Source: Byssochlamys sp. IMV 00236
Lineage: Eukaryota; Ascomycota; Eurotiomycetes; Eurotiales; Thermoascaceae
Direction: 5' to 3'
Length of the DNA: 64,000 nt
NCBI GenBank assembly: GCA_001931875.2
Contig: MSJH02000808.1
Span: 62,001 to 126,000, forward strand
In this document: positions 11,995-24,031 of the stretch, piece after piece
Layout: each line of letters begins with the position of its first letter
How positions within the stretch are numbered: the stretch's first letter is position 1
The notes under the pieces: model-generated
The model's input: only the letters and a program-made list of their open reading frames with translations
Told to the model about the DNA's origin: nothing
Database searches by the model: none
Made by a program: the position numbers and the translations under genes

Positions 11995-13165
11995 CTACCA
12001 TTCCACCGGTTCACGTTGGGGCATGATGTCCTGTGGCGCTTTGACACAGCAGACAAAACCAGCGTCCGTCAGGCCTTTCTCAAGCACCTTGGTCTCCACT
12101 TCGCCGTTGTCAACGTACCAGATGGGAATCACGAGTGTCCAAGGACGCCCCTTGTTGAGGCGAAGTCCTCGTAGCGGCTTGAGTATATTCGAGAGACCTT
12201 TGGATTCGGCCAGGTTCTTCGTCGCTTGGAGGGAGGTAACTGCATTGTCACTGCACCAGGCAATCTCCATGACAAGCACAAACCTCTCCAGGCTCTTTAT
12301 CTGCATGATCTCCGTGCACATTGTCTCAAACGTCTCCTTGTCATCAGGTGGCTGGTCGGAATATATCCAGTTGTTCGTGCTTTCATGGAAGCAGTGCATA
12401 AAACTGAAGACTAGTTCCACATTGCGAATGCGCTCCCATCGTTTAGGTAATATCGTCTCGTAGAGAAACATCAAGGCCCAGGGGTGCTCAAAGTGGAACG
12501 TGATAGTGCCATAGAGGATGTTCACAGCCTCAATATACCTGCACAGCATCTTTGTCAGACGATCCGGGAGATCTACTACTTTGGATCACTCACACTTGGC
12601 GACAAGTCCGCAGCAGGGAAGTCAAGCTCCAATCCGCAAGCTTACTACCTCTCGAAAATGGCTCGCGCTTCTTGATCTCCCAGATATAGAGCGGACGCAC
12701 ACGTACTTGATGGCCGATTCGCTTCTTTTTGCGGGCAATGGTGACCACGCTTCTGCCAAATACACACTCCCAGATCGCCAGTCTGACTTCAAGAGGCAGC
12801 TTGTTGAGCAGAAGAGACTCGGATTGGGCGCGATGCGATTGAGCACGCGTCAGACGGCTTGCTCCAGGTGAAATCGTACGCCTGAACTTTCCAGGTTTGA
12901 ATCGAGGGATCTGGGCTGCGCAGTCAAATGAGTTACTTCCAATGTCTCGTGAATGAATGATCTATTGCGTAGAACCATGGGAACAGGGAGCGGCCGCTTA
13001 GTCGAAGGAAGTCACAGAAGACCCCGCAGTCTAAAGATCACTCCAGGGAGGCTATCGCGCAAAGTTCCAGGAGCACTGAATTTCAGGGAGTAGAGACTCA
13101 CCCTGAAAGTCCTTATTGCCAATTATACTCTCAGGCATCGTCGGGAGCCTGGACGTGACAGGCAT
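11995..13165 (-). CDS. DUF7730-type hypothetical protein (309 aa, 3 exons)
   Basis: Exons in coding order are 13165-13102, 12915-12594 and 12538-11995, and they join in frame to 310 codons. After a basic N-terminal part (FKPGKFRRTISPG) comes the family signature: LLNKLPLEVRLAIWECVFG, then LYIWEIKKREP, then LLRTCRQ/VYIEAVNILYGTITFHFEHP. The last intron splits the codon after CRQ (donor GTGAGT at 12593, acceptor CAG at 12539). This layout, with a leading LP..VR..I(W/Y) segment and a later TCRQ.Y.EA..LLY segment, is typical of the large fungal DUF7730 group, often described as F-box-like. The biochemical role is unknown. The C-terminal region (LERFVLVMEIAWC, RPWTLVIPIWYV) is hydrophobic and beta-like. 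The protein ends VEW at a TAA-type stop. Family is well supported; function is not known. Confidence 0.82.
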
Positions 13166-13764
13166 GGTGATTGTCTCACGTATGCGGCTCTTGAGAAGGC
13201 GATGACAGAAGAATGACAGGAAGACACTCTAGAATTGCAAGGCCGACTGCAAATTGGTTGCAAGAAAGGTGTAACGAGTTCGAGCTCAAGTAAAGCCGCA
13301 AAGTAGGTGCCACTGTGATGGAGCGATGAGGAACAGCTTCAGATTGAGTGAGGGTTATGTACTCGTATAAGCTGGTGGGTGTGCTTCGAAGGAAGCGAAG
13401 TTTTGAGGATCATCCATTGAAGAATTGTGTTTTGCGTGGGACTCCCTTCATCTTTGCAACGTGAAGAGTGATGTCTGGCTGTGAGTGCACCGCCAACACG
13501 TTCCTGCCGTCAGGTGAAAGCCTCAGCTGAAAAGCCGGCTTCTCACGACAGCCCAGCCTTGTGATGCAATTCTTTTAGCAGTGAAATAACAGTCATTGTA
13601 TGAGAGTCTGCTCATTAGACGGCTACTAGCTACTTATTTTCTCTTTATAATGTCCAGACTACTACTTGGGTATCTTGCGCTGACAGCCAGCACCACATAT
13701 ACAGAACTCAGAAAGACAGATCGTACGTCCATGGCTCATAATTTCAAAAGGGAACAAGTAACAA
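13166..13764. other. Intergenic between vps18 3' end and DUF7730 gene start
   Basis: About 600 bp that must hold the DUF7730 promoter and, on its right side, the 3' UTR of vps18. No conserved reading frame is seen. Confidence 0.55.
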
Positions 13765-16700
13765 TCATAGAGCCCATTCATCAGTCCTGTCAGACTCGCT
13801 GATAAATGGCTTATCAATTTGCTTGATCGCGTGGTCACCACATAATATGCTATACAGACGTATCAGCACTCAATCTTGGGGTTGAGTAGTGGGGTATCTT
13901 ACCAGGATTCAGCAACCAAACCATCCAACTCCTTCACGATCTTCTCCTTCTTGGACGTCGCGATATCGCCCTTGTGAAGTTGAGCCTGCAGGTCACGTAT
14001 ATATTTCTTCTTTCCTCCTGCACCTTCGAGTACCTCTTTACCAAGGCAGTCACTGTGAAAGGCATGCTGACAGGGAAAGACAAAGAACTGTCGGCTGAGC
14101 ACGGGCAAGAAGCAGATCCAACACTTCTCCCCCGGCTCGACGATAGCATAACGACTATCGAGATCTGCGATTTCCGCGCGTATCTGCTGGGCTGTCTGTG
14201 CCGAGTTATCCATCTCCTGTCTCAGGGAATCGATATGGCGTGAATAGTCCTCGAGAGCAGTGCAGATCTCGTCTTTGAAGTCATCAATAACCACAAAGTC
14301 AGGGAAAAAGGGAATAAGATCTTCAATGCGAAGGAGCTCGCAGCGACGCAAGAATTCAATCGCGTCCTTGATACCAGTTCCAGGTTGTCGGATTTTCTTT
14401 TCAGCCACTAGAAGCCATAGCTTCTTGCGAAGCTTGTCATCGCCCTCAGGACGGTCTGCAACAATGGCGGCCAGCTCGACATCATTATGCTTCAGAGCAA
14501 GCTCAACTGCCTGCACATACTGTCCCATCGTGCTATAGATGTGGATGCATGACTGCACCCTTTGATGCTGTATGCATAGACGTAGGGCGAAGTCCGCGTC
14601 GTACGGTGGGGGAGACGAAGGCTGAGATTCGAGGTACGTGAGCAATGCAGCTTCTGATGTAGAAGGGCTAGATGCATGAATGGAAATCAGGGTATTGTGT
14701 ACTGCTGCTGAAGGATTAGGGTGATTTGCGATGATGAAATTGAGGTAGCGGACGGCTTGGTTCTGGCTGAGAGACACGTTGGAAGCCTTGTTGTAGCTGA
14801 GCAGAGCGGGTATAAGCTTCTCTGGATCGAGATTTGTCTGTCTCATCAGGATATCGACCACTCCCGTAGCGGCATGTATCATCAGCACGCTGCTATATTT
14901 ATAGAAGACTTCCGGATTAGTTTGCTTTTGCAGAACATTCAGAGCCTCCGACCACTTTTCCCGTTGGATCCAGTATGACAATACGTAGTTGTAGTCATTG
15001 GTAGTCGTCGCGAAAAATAACAGCTCCTCTTCTCTGCCATGGCTGCTGATAATGTCATATACTGTTTTCTGGTCAATGTCGGACTTGTACTTTGTCACAA
15101 ATTCCCGAAACTCGCTCTGGACACTGTCAAGCTGGCCCTTCGCCTCTGTAGGACTTGTGCCTTCAGCTAGCTCTGCTTTGGTTGCAATGGCATCGTCGAG
15201 AGAATTTAGCTTTGTCATGAACACTTCCACAAGCCAACTGGTGAGCATGACCCTCTGCATCACGGCAGATCTTTTGTAAGATGACAGTTGAGTGAGGAGG
15301 TATTTTCGCAGTGCATCGTGTTCCCCACGGTCAATAAATGTTAGACAGACCTCCTCAAAAGGTTTACTGCTCTTTCCCCAGACCGCAGCCGCTTCGAGAT
15401 AACGGCCTTTGCTGGCTAGATAATCACCCGAAGCTGTGGCAACGGCATCTTTTTGGGCGGAGCCGCGCGCATAACGCAAGGCCTCGTCAAACTTTTGTTC
15501 CTTCAGGAATGACTTCCAGACATCCCGGTCTTCGTCATTGGCAACGACCTCGAAGATCTCCTGGGGCGTAAAAAGCCAGAATGTATTCTTGGTCTGGTCC
15601 GACAGGAGGCCAAGAGCGCTTTCGCCCGGTTCAAGAACGGCTTGATCGTAGACGCGTTCTCCGCTAAGACGATTTACAGCGACCACCTGACCTTCAACGA
15701 GAGCCAGAACATGCCATTGCGAGAGCGTCAATGATGTTATTGGGTCCTGTATCATTTTCCGTCCTCCTCTGGCGGATTGGGTCTCAGGGAAGAAAGAACG
15801 TGGCAGCATTTTCGCGTCATCGAATGGTCGACTGGTGCCATCCGACGAATTACGAAGCTGTCCGTAGAGGATTCCTTCCGCAGAAAGCCATGCGAACTGT
15901 CTCTCTGACAATTGCCCCTCCACATAGTGGCCATCTGACGGGTTTGGCGAAATGCTCAAAACAGATGGAGCCGAATTGGAGGGCTTTGATATCTCGTAAA
16001 CTTGCGGCGTTTCCCGCTGGAAGAATTCCGGAAATATTGGGCCACCCCCTTCCCTTCCATGTCGGCCTGTACGCCCAAGGAAATGCAAGAGTTTTCCTTG
16101 AGTAGATAAAAGCACGCGTCTCTGGTCGGACTTCCCAGGAACAGAGTCCACCCAAATACCGGTCACGGATGTATCGGCCACCCTGTATACGTTGTTGACA
16201 TACTTCTCCTCTCTTCTATAGAACTCCGTGGAGGGCTCAATGTACACCTCGAAGACATTACCATCCGTAGTACCAATCAAAATCTCCCTTGTCGACGCCG
16301 TGGGCACTGAAGGATTCCATGCGACACTCTCAATTGAGACGCCCTTCAATCGTGACAGCGGTTTCGGGTTTCTGGACTGGGCATGCAGGTAGTAGTTCTC
16401 TCCGAGAGTCGTAGTTATAATTAGATGTGACGCAGATGGATCAAGGAACATGCGACGGATCAGTCCTATCTCCGAGCTCTTCTTTGGGAGGTCGATATCT
16501 GCGAATTGAGTCGCATTAGCACTTGTGGAATGGAGCACGTATTGGACTCTGTATGCGCATACCATCAACATCCTCTGGGGTCTCAAGATCAATTCGCAGT
16601 ATTCGTCCTGTCGATAGCGCTAGGATAAGCACATTGTTGGCGACCTGGGCTGCTACGAAGTCCGCAGCTACTGAGAACTGAAGCTGTACACGTTGGACTT

Positions 16701-16770
16701 CGAAAATGGGAAGCGAGGCTTCCGTCAAGTTGCTCGAGGCAACATAACCAGTGGACACGTCGAGCGCCAT
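13765..16770 (-). CDS. vps18: Vacuolar sorting protein Vps18/DigA (962 aa, 3 exons)
   Basis: Exons in coding order are 16770-16563, 16498-13903 and 13849-13765 (963 codons). The protein is the Pep3/Vps18 subunit of the HOPS and CORVET tethering complexes on endosome and vacuole membranes; the A. nidulans orthologue is DigA. The N-terminal half is the Vps18 beta-propeller (IDLPKKSSEIGLIRRMFLD, LIITTTLGENYYLH). The middle is alpha-solenoid with clathrin-repeat-like sequence. A C-terminal RING-H2 begins at Cys862 (CWICFLPV) with C-x-H-x3-H (CQHAFHSDC). The last zinc pair is completed only after the final intron. The split codon TG|C plus ILCGDHAIKQID gives Cys935 and Cys938, and the protein ends EWAL. 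Reading through without splicing stops at TAA 13899 and would lose the last RING cysteines. The start ATG at 16770 opens MALDVSTGYVASSN, as in relatives. Confidence 0.95.
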
Positions 16771-17865
16771 TGTGCGCTAATCATACGGAGATTATAGCAT
16801 ATCCAGGTACTTAGGAACTCTGGATCTCCGTCTGCGTTAGACGGTCAGCGGCATGGAGCTCGATGTCGTGTTGCGTAGGTTAGCTCCGATAACAGCACGC
16901 CAAGCAGCTGCGCTTGGTGCCTGAGGCATGAAACTAGAGCTACATCCGATAAACGAGGTGGGCCGAGCTATCTCCATGAGCGGACCTGTATACATTCACT
17001 CAAATTAATATCTAGAAATTTGAGTACAACCTGTTATTGAAGCAGCCATTATCGCCAATACATCCTCCACTACTTCAGAATCACAAGCATGATGCCACGA
17101 ACTGAGGACGATAATGTGATTGTGTGGGCCGTAATGACCTTATTCCTCGGCATAATCTGTAGATTCTACTATCCCACAATGTCGAAGCACTTCGAACAAT
17201 CAGATTTCTAATTCAGAACTTGTACTTTCCTTGCTGACCCTGATGGTTACTCCTCTGCTCCTAACAGGTTCACGTACAATAACGACTTCTGACCCTATAT
17301 CGTTCTAGAAGTTGCCTAACGATACTGAAGAATATGGCTCTATATTTTCATCCAATATGCCTGATATGTGATACGTAAATCGTTCTACCTTGAACACCTT
17401 CGAACATGGAGGGAATAAATCGTTAGAGTACTCATATACCTGATGCTTGAATAAGCTGCTTCATCCATCGTCCACAAACTAGCATCACCAACAGCAAGGG
17501 GCGTGCTGAACTGCTGGCCCGAAGAAATCTACGTTTCTCAAAAGAAAACGAACAGAATGTCATCATCGATCTCCTTTAACATAGAATGACATTACAGACT
17601 ATGACGGGATAGTGGTGCTATATTTCTCTTGCCTCGTGGCTACTTCGCAGCTTCCTCCTATTTCGCTCTTTCACCTAAGTTGCGCTTCCCCGCTGTAAAG
17701 TAGAGTGAACGACAACTAAACGCGAAATCCAATAGACAAGAACTGCGTTTTCTTCTCTCATTAGTTTTCGAAATATCATACTCGACCACATTTAAACCCA
17801 GAGATTCCCATTATTACTTGAACACACCAGAAGGATACATTAGGGGGAATCACCCAAGCTGAACA
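16771..17865. other. Divergent intergenic region (vps18 / small membrane protein)
   Basis: About 1.1 kb upstream of both flanking genes. It is AT-rich with short scattered frames only. It presumably carries both promoters; no specific site was recognised. Confidence 0.5.
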
Positions 17866-18520
17866 ATGGCCACTCAGGAGCAAATCCGCAAAACGAAACT
17901 CCTACTTCGTGGGCCAGGGCTTGTGTTGAGTATGGTATTTCTCGTTCTGATCAGCTATTGCTCTATCCATCGGTACGTATTGTCCTAGACTACCTGGTTA
18001 TTAAATTTCCTCGAGAGAAAACAACGCAATGCTAATGCCGACCTCTAATAAGTGGCTGGTGGACGGACCTTACAACCCCTCTCACTATAGGCGTTGTAAC
18101 CTCTCTGGCAACACTCATCGTGATGTCAGCCAGCCTCTTCTACATGCATCGCTCTTTTGGCGACATGATATCCGGAAACTCGGGTTACATCTTCAAGAAG
18201 ATTCCAGCGTGCACGGTTCCGATGCTCATTGACTTGATACTCTTGAACGCTTGGATATGGACAGTCTTCTTCTCTGTGCGGCATAACAAGGGAAGAGATA
18301 CAACCAAAGGGATGAATCAGCCGCCAACGGCGTTATGGACTCTTGCCATTAGCTGTGCGGTTGCGGAGTGGTCAGTAGCATCAATGACTTCCTATTTTGC
18401 TCTGGCTACATGACCACTGAACTGACATTTTCCAGTATTATTTGCACCCTAGCCCCTGTCCACTGTTTTATGGAATACCGTTCCCGTTCCGTGAGGGAGA
18501 AGAGTGCAACATCTTGGTGA
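17866..18520 (+). CDS. Small four-helix integral membrane protein (169 aa, 3 exons)
   Basis: Exons 17866-17972, 18053-18370 and 18436-18520 join to 170 codons. The first acceptor is the AAG at 18050-18052, which gives IHRGWWTDLTTPLTIGVV. The nearer-looking TATAG at about 18090 would put the next exon out of frame. Four hydrophobic stretches are visible: about residues 17-35 (GLVLSMVFLVLISY), 44-66 (TIGVVTSLATLIVMSASLF), 91-109 (VPMLIDLILLNAWIWTVFF) and 132-150 (WTLAISCAVAECIICTLA). The tail is short and basic. The layout is like small fungal four-transmembrane proteins of MARVEL-like shape, but I do not recognise a named family. It converges on the FAD oxidoreductase gene with 265 bp between the stops. 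Location in a membrane is likely; function is unknown. Confidence 0.75.
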
Positions 18521-18785
18521 CCGGCTTCAGCTATAAAGAAGCATATCTTACACTTGAATTATAGGTCACAAATTGGGTGTTAATTACTTAGATCAGGGAT
18601 TCTTGCAGACTCGGGGGTCTTTGCGTTCCTTTAGGTCTTGAGGTCATGACTTTATTATTAGTCGGGGATTATTGTACTTGTAACTAACTACAATCATTTG
18701 TCTTAGAGACGCAATGCAACCAAAGAGAAACATCGTGGGCTGATATCCCCCGTAGCAGAGATCAACAGCAAAAATCATTGTTCAG

Positions 18786-20667
18786 CTAGACTCTTTTTGC
18801 CTTCGCTTTGGCCCTTGCGTTGGCCCTTGCAGCCACGAAATATTCGGAATATATAGTACCAAATAGAAACATCACAACCCGTCCGATCAAGAGACCAAAG
18901 ACAATGGAATACTGAACTGCATGCGTACTCAACCGCAGCAGTCTCATCAGCCATGGAAGCCTATGCCCTTCCATACTCAATTTCATCCTCTCTTCCTCGG
19001 GAGAGGGACAATACACAATGGAAAAGGGTAACTTCACCTCCGGGCAAATATCCATCGCGGCCTTCACACCAGCTGTAAACCCTTGCTCATGGAATCCCTC
19101 CCTCATCCAAGCCCCAGCGAACCAAATACCTCTACGTCCTTGGATTTGATGTAATTCATTCTGTGCCTGCATACTGGCACTATCATAGACTGGATGGCGA
19201 AAGTAGAAAGTTCCCTGGATCGATGATGGGTCAGGAACTCGACGAGGGTTGAGAGTAGTGAGGATAGGGCCCGTTATTGAGATATCTTGGCCTGGCAGAT
19301 CGTTTAGGTTTGCTGTCAGGGAAACATGAGGGCCAGAAGGAACAGAGGTGCTGAAGTCATGGTAATTCCATGCGGACCAGGCTTTGCGATTTCGGGGCAT
19401 GAACTGGTTGACACTTTTGCATTAGCAAACACGTTTTATATGTCTCCAGGGTCTACCCCATAACAACACGAGACACGGGATAATATACGTACCGACATAT
19501 CCGAATGCAAGAACACTCTACTCGGACTTGTCCTGAAGCATCCCAATATCCTCCTCTCATCATCAGTAGCCCCATCTCCCAGGATGCGCAACGCCTCATC
19601 ACCAGCAGTGGCTACAATAGCCCTATCGAATCGCTCAATAGATCCATCTGCCGTATGCAACAAAAGCGAAGACTCCCTTCCTTCAACCCTGCAATCTGAC
19701 TCAACCTTAACAATAGGCGTCGAAACATGCAAATTCCCAACTGGGAGACCCTCCAAGATACGATCCACATATTGCTTCGCACCATCTTTGATAACTAACC
19801 ACTGCACACCATCATCGCCAAACGAGGAATTGAGAAGTAAATGATTCTTGAAATATGCAACGAGCATTAGTATCGGTATCGAATTCAACGTCTGGTTCGG
19901 ATCATTAACCCATATCGAGGACGCGAGTGGGATCAGGTAATTATCTCGAAATGTCGAGGAGTAGTTGTTTCGTTCGAGGTAGGAGCCTACGGATTCTTCC
20001 TCTTCTTCTTTCTGTTGGGATTTGAGATTCTGGTTCTGGTTCTGATTCAGGGGGTTGTACTTGTTGTTGTTATGGTGGAGGATGTCCGTGGCGAAGAGGT
20101 TAAATCTCCATATGTCAAAGAGCATGCGCCATACGCTTGGGGAGAGGAGGTTTCGGCGCTGTGCGAAGAATGTTGAGAGGGAGGTGGATGACCATTCGAA
20201 TTGGCCGTTGTCTCTGCTGAGACCGAATGTGATTCGCATCGGGATAGAGGCGATGTGGAGGTGAGAGAGGAAGGATGTGAAGTTTGCTGGATGGGTAAGT
20301 AGATAGACAGGGTTAGTTTGCATCTTCTTCTATCCAGACATAAAATGAGAATTTGGGCCAAGTACTCGAAAATGAAATAATAAGAGATAAGTAATTGATC
20401 ACGGAACAGAAAAAAAAACACACGATATGTCAACTTATTATACAGCGTAAATGCAATATCCACCATTGTGACGCCACCGGCTTTCGAAAGATTGCGCCAT
20501 GGAACTGTCAGTGTATGACCGCCTACACGGTCGTCTGCTTCGTAAAGATGTATCTCAATCTCGTCTTCTTCGTCATGTTGCTGTTGCTGTTTCTGCTGCT
20601 GTTGTAGCGTCCATAGAGCAGCTAGACCCGAGACACCACTACCGACTATCGCAACGCGGAGTGGCAT
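18786..20667 (-). CDS. FAD-dependent amine-oxidase-like oxidoreductase (551 aa, 3 exons)
   Basis: Exons in coding order are 20667-20424, 20286-19493 and 19403-18786 (552 codons). The N-terminus carries the dinucleotide-binding motif (VAIVGSGVSGLAAL, residues about 5-18). It is followed by a second FAD contact (LYEADDRVGGHTLTV) and the VDIAF..YN..TYPNF segment usual for this flavoprotein group. The first splice rebuilds TYPNF. Later parts include FDRAIVATAGDEALRIL, RVFLHSDMSFMPRNRKAWSAWNY (across intron 2) and the C-terminal FAD contact GIWFAGAWMREGFHEQG. The group is annotated in fungi as flavin-containing amine oxidase / FAD-NAD(P)-binding protein. It is often near cyclopropane-fatty-acid synthase genes, none of which is present here. 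A hydrophobic segment near the end (VFGLLIGRVVMFLFGTIY) predicts a membrane anchor before an Ala/Lys/Arg tail. A Gln-run near residue 25 and an Asn/Gln/Glu-rich insert are unusual. Substrate unknown. Confidence 0.88.
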
Positions 20668-22390
20668 GACTGGCAATTTAAAGACTGAAACTTGTGCAGT
20701 TGGAGAGAACTGCAAAGCAATATGACATGAAAATTGGAAGAAGTATACGTATATTTCCTACGTATTCCAGGCCAAAGAAGCCGGAAAGGCAGCTTTTAGG
20801 TATTTATAAATTCAGATCTTCCCACGGGGTGCGTGCTAACCTTAGCATCTGTGCAAATAGGCATATATTTAGCTCAAGTTAACAGTATCATAAGCAGCCA
20901 GATTACCCTGGTTGAAAAGGATCGAAGACTATTGAGAGATTTAGTTACGGCTGTGACGTCTGAGTAAACATAAACCTTGGGGGCGTGTGCCCTCTTTCTT
21001 TACGGAAGGACGAATCATTAGAAAAGGATGTAAGACGTGGACATAGGAAATAATTCGTACCATCTCGAGGAGGTTGTTTGCTTCTTGTGGTGAGATGTTC
21101 TTGTGACCGAGTTGATACACATACATAGGGAGCAGAATGGAATAGAGTCACAACTAGCGTCGATATTGCGAGGCGAGTGTTACGAGCTGTGTCCCATTGG
21201 GACGACGGGCTCTTCAGCTGATAACCTGTTTCGAGTCAAGTACTACAACATTGGAAGAAGAGTCTCTTGTCTTGTACTACGCCCATCATCCTTCCATGAC
21301 ATGTGATGAATGATAATAAACTCATATACCAGAGACAAAGTGCGTTGATGATTCTCAACCTAATCTTTGAGGATGTGCAACCAATAGTATTTGTACAACA
21401 AGTATATTCTTCTGACTGTTTGATTGTTCTGCCCCCAACTTCTCAGCCTCACGTCATTCTTCTGAAACCAAACAGTCTTTGGTATCCTGGCATTTCTCGA
21501 TTTGTAATATTGACAGGCTTATTGACATGAGCCCGATAAGCACGTAGGGACATGCGCTTATTTTCATATCTATATATAGCTATAGATCTTGAAAAAGGAT
21601 CTAGGTAGAATACTTGGACCCAATCGTGGAAGCACACTTTCCCTGAATCTTACTAAAATCTGAGCTCAGCTCTGCATACCAGGCTCAGTGCCACGTGTTC
21701 GACGTCTAGGCATCTTCAGTACACTCTTGAGCTTGACTTGGGCTAGAAGGGTCTTAGCTCACGTGTGGCGGCGGGGAATTCATCAGAGAGAAAAGGAAAG
21801 CAGTGATAAAAGAAGCCTATCAGAGCGCAGTGAAGAGAGCGGAATAGATGCGATCTTGGAATTAGCATTAGAACTGTAGCCACTGTTGAAGACCAGCTTA
21901 CAGCAAGTTTAACATTCAATGTCAAATTTACTAGAAATGCACACATCCATATATCATCAAAAATGTTCATAAAAGAGTCACATAAACTCCAGTGGTGCGC
22001 CTTTTGGCCTATATAAGAAAGAGAACTGGGATATCAATCGAGCCCAAGACAGCCAAGGCTCCCGTTAAGAGGAATGCAGTCGAGAAAAAAATCTGTACCT
22101 GACAGCGCAGTTTGACAGTATGAAAATGAGAAGGCCCAGAGAAAACGGGCTGAAGATCCGCGGTGGAAGATCCAAGAAGATAATGTGTGTAATAGGGAAC
22201 GAACTGCCACTTGCTGACAAGGAACTTAGAGGCAATAGCAAACAAAAATAACATAACTCCTTCGAGAAGAAGCCACAATAATTCTCATCAGGGATCTGAG
22301 TCCGGTGTACAACTTGTCGATGCAAGACCCATGGTATGGAGTGCTAAATTCTTGCATGGTTTCCAGTTATGCTCGCGGAATAATGTATGC
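20668..22390. other. Intergenic, 1.7 kb
   Basis: This lies upstream of the FAD oxidoreductase gene and downstream of opi1. Only short overlapping frames are present. A 90-codon hydrophobic frame at 22009-22278 (-) lies just past the opi1 stop and looks like 3' UTR by chance. No other feature is supported. Confidence 0.5.
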
Positions 22391-24031
22391 TTATGCTGGA
22401 TTGTTCGTTCCGGACATCTCAAGGTCCTGTTGGCCATTTTCCTCCACGTGGAATGGTATCTTCACATCCACAGGCAGAGGCTCGCCAGACCTGGGGGAAT
22501 GTTCCTGCTCCTCAGTTGCAGCTCTTGCGGGACGCTTTCTGCCTAGTCTCTCACACCAGGTCTCCGCGCTGACTAGAGTGTCGTTTACAACACTGCTGAC
22601 CTGCGCCATCATCTCCAGACCCTCTTGGGCAAGCACTAAAACTCTATGAGCACTGATAGTCGCGTCCGACGAGGAAGACGAAGACTCTGGGTGAGGATTG
22701 GATGTCGAGGCAATGCGGAACCTCTGCGGCAGAGAGGTGAGATGCCTGCGGACAAGATTGCGCGCGTTTTCAGGCAAGGCGCCTCCTGCATACTTCGAGA
22801 CGATGTCCACGACCTGTTTGAGGGTAGCTAGTACATCTTCCTTGACAGCCTGAATCCGTTGGGAGAGCTGTGCATGATCAGCGGAGCCTTCAGAGCCGTT
22901 GACAGTAGGAAGGCCCGTAGCCTGATGCTCGTCCCATTGCTTCAAAACATTCCTGAGAGCCAGGACAGCATGACCCAACCGGCCATTTGCCCACTTCAAC
23001 CAAGTGAGACAATACTGCAAGCTGCGCAGGGATTCTTCGCTCATGGCCACACCAAGGCCAGAGGTCGAGATCACCAGTCGATTTGCCCACGCTTGGCGAG
23101 GCTGCACTGTCGTTCTCTCATCACTGTGCCCTTTCTCATCACCCTGAGTGACTTCTTCATACTTCGGGGACTTATTGTCATCATAAGGCGGTAAGGGCTC
23201 TGCTGAGGATAGGTCAGAGGACCGGCGGGAACGGGCTGGATATTCGAATTCCTCCACTCCTTTCTCAATGTCCATTTGATTTGATTGGGCGTCGCCATTC
23301 ATCTTCCTCCGCTTGCTACGGTCATTACCTGTCGCTGTCGATTCGCGTCGCTGCAACGCCCAGCGGAGGCCGCCTTCCACGCCAGTCTTGCGGCCCACCG
23401 AGCCCACTGTATTCACGACGGGAGATCCGATATTGCGCTCAATGAATTCAGCACCGTACCTGAACCGTGGAGAATAAGATTTGGACGTAGTATAAGCAGA
23501 CATTGAACCCTTGATCGCCGACGAGACCAAAGGATGGGTCGAGGTGAGTAGGGACAGCAGCGGTTCCGCCTGCGGGGTTTCGGTAGTTGGAGGTCCTGCG
23601 GGGGACACTTGTTGCGCCGGGTGTGAAGATCGAGGAGATTGTCCGAAATCTGTGCATGTAGCGATCAGTGACGCTGTATTTTCATTTTGCAGACACCCAG
23701 CGCCTGTTCAGTCAGGCTTGTCCTTACCGGAGCGCAGCCCCTCCAGCGCCTGGGCAGCTTCGATATCATCCATGGAGAGCACACTAGTAGCGCGCCGCGA
23801 GCGGTCGTCTGCCGCAGAATTCCTATCGACATCCATCATACTGGCGGATTCATGTTCAAAGCGGGTGGTGGTGGTGGTGGTGGTGGTAGAAATAGGAGGT
23901 CCTCGGGGATCCCTCACTGATGAGACAGCAGGAGTTGGAGACGGCGCAGACACCACCGTCGAGAGTTGGGGATCGAGTCGAGGATAACTAGCGGGCTCGG
24001 ACGAAGCAACGCCGTCAGGGCGGTTCGCCAT
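22391..24031 (-). CDS. opi1: Transcriptional repressor Opi1 homologue (520 aa, 2 exons)
   Basis: Exons in coding order are 24031-23728 and 23649-22391 (521 codons). Opi1 in yeast represses inositol/choline-responsive phospholipid genes and is held at the ER by phosphatidic acid and VAP proteins. Filamentous fungal relatives include Neurospora clock-controlled gene CCG-8. The recognisable core starts at SMDDIEAAQALEGLRS, crosses the intron into DFGQSPRSS, and continues with EPLLSLLTSTHPLVSSAIK, YGAEFIERNIGSPVVNTV and GGLRWALQRR. Further on are the helical SLQYCLTWLKWANGRLGHAV and DVLATLKQVVDIVSKYAGG segments. The end carries low-complexity Ser and acidic stretches. A run of eight Thr lies in exon 1. 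The ATG at 24031 is the only in-frame Met before the conserved part, although the frame is open further upstream. It likely acts as a nuclear and ER-linked regulator of lipid synthesis. Confidence 0.9.
23866..23889 (-). repeat. opi1: Trinucleotide (ACC)n run encoding poly-Thr in opi1
   Basis: About eight GGT/GTG units on the + strand translate as consecutive threonines on the minus strand within exon 1 of opi1. The repeat is in frame, so length change would alter only the Thr count. Confidence 0.8.

Noticed and set aside
13899..16592. Single 897-codon frame taken as the whole Vps18
   Set aside because: It starts inside an intron-derived frame and stops in the last intron. Splicing restores the true N-terminus (MALDVSTGYV) and the last RING cysteines.
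22009..22278. Hydrophobic 89-codon frame downstream of opi1
   Set aside because: It lies in the expected 3' UTR, overlaps another hydrophobic frame in a different phase, and matches no family pattern.
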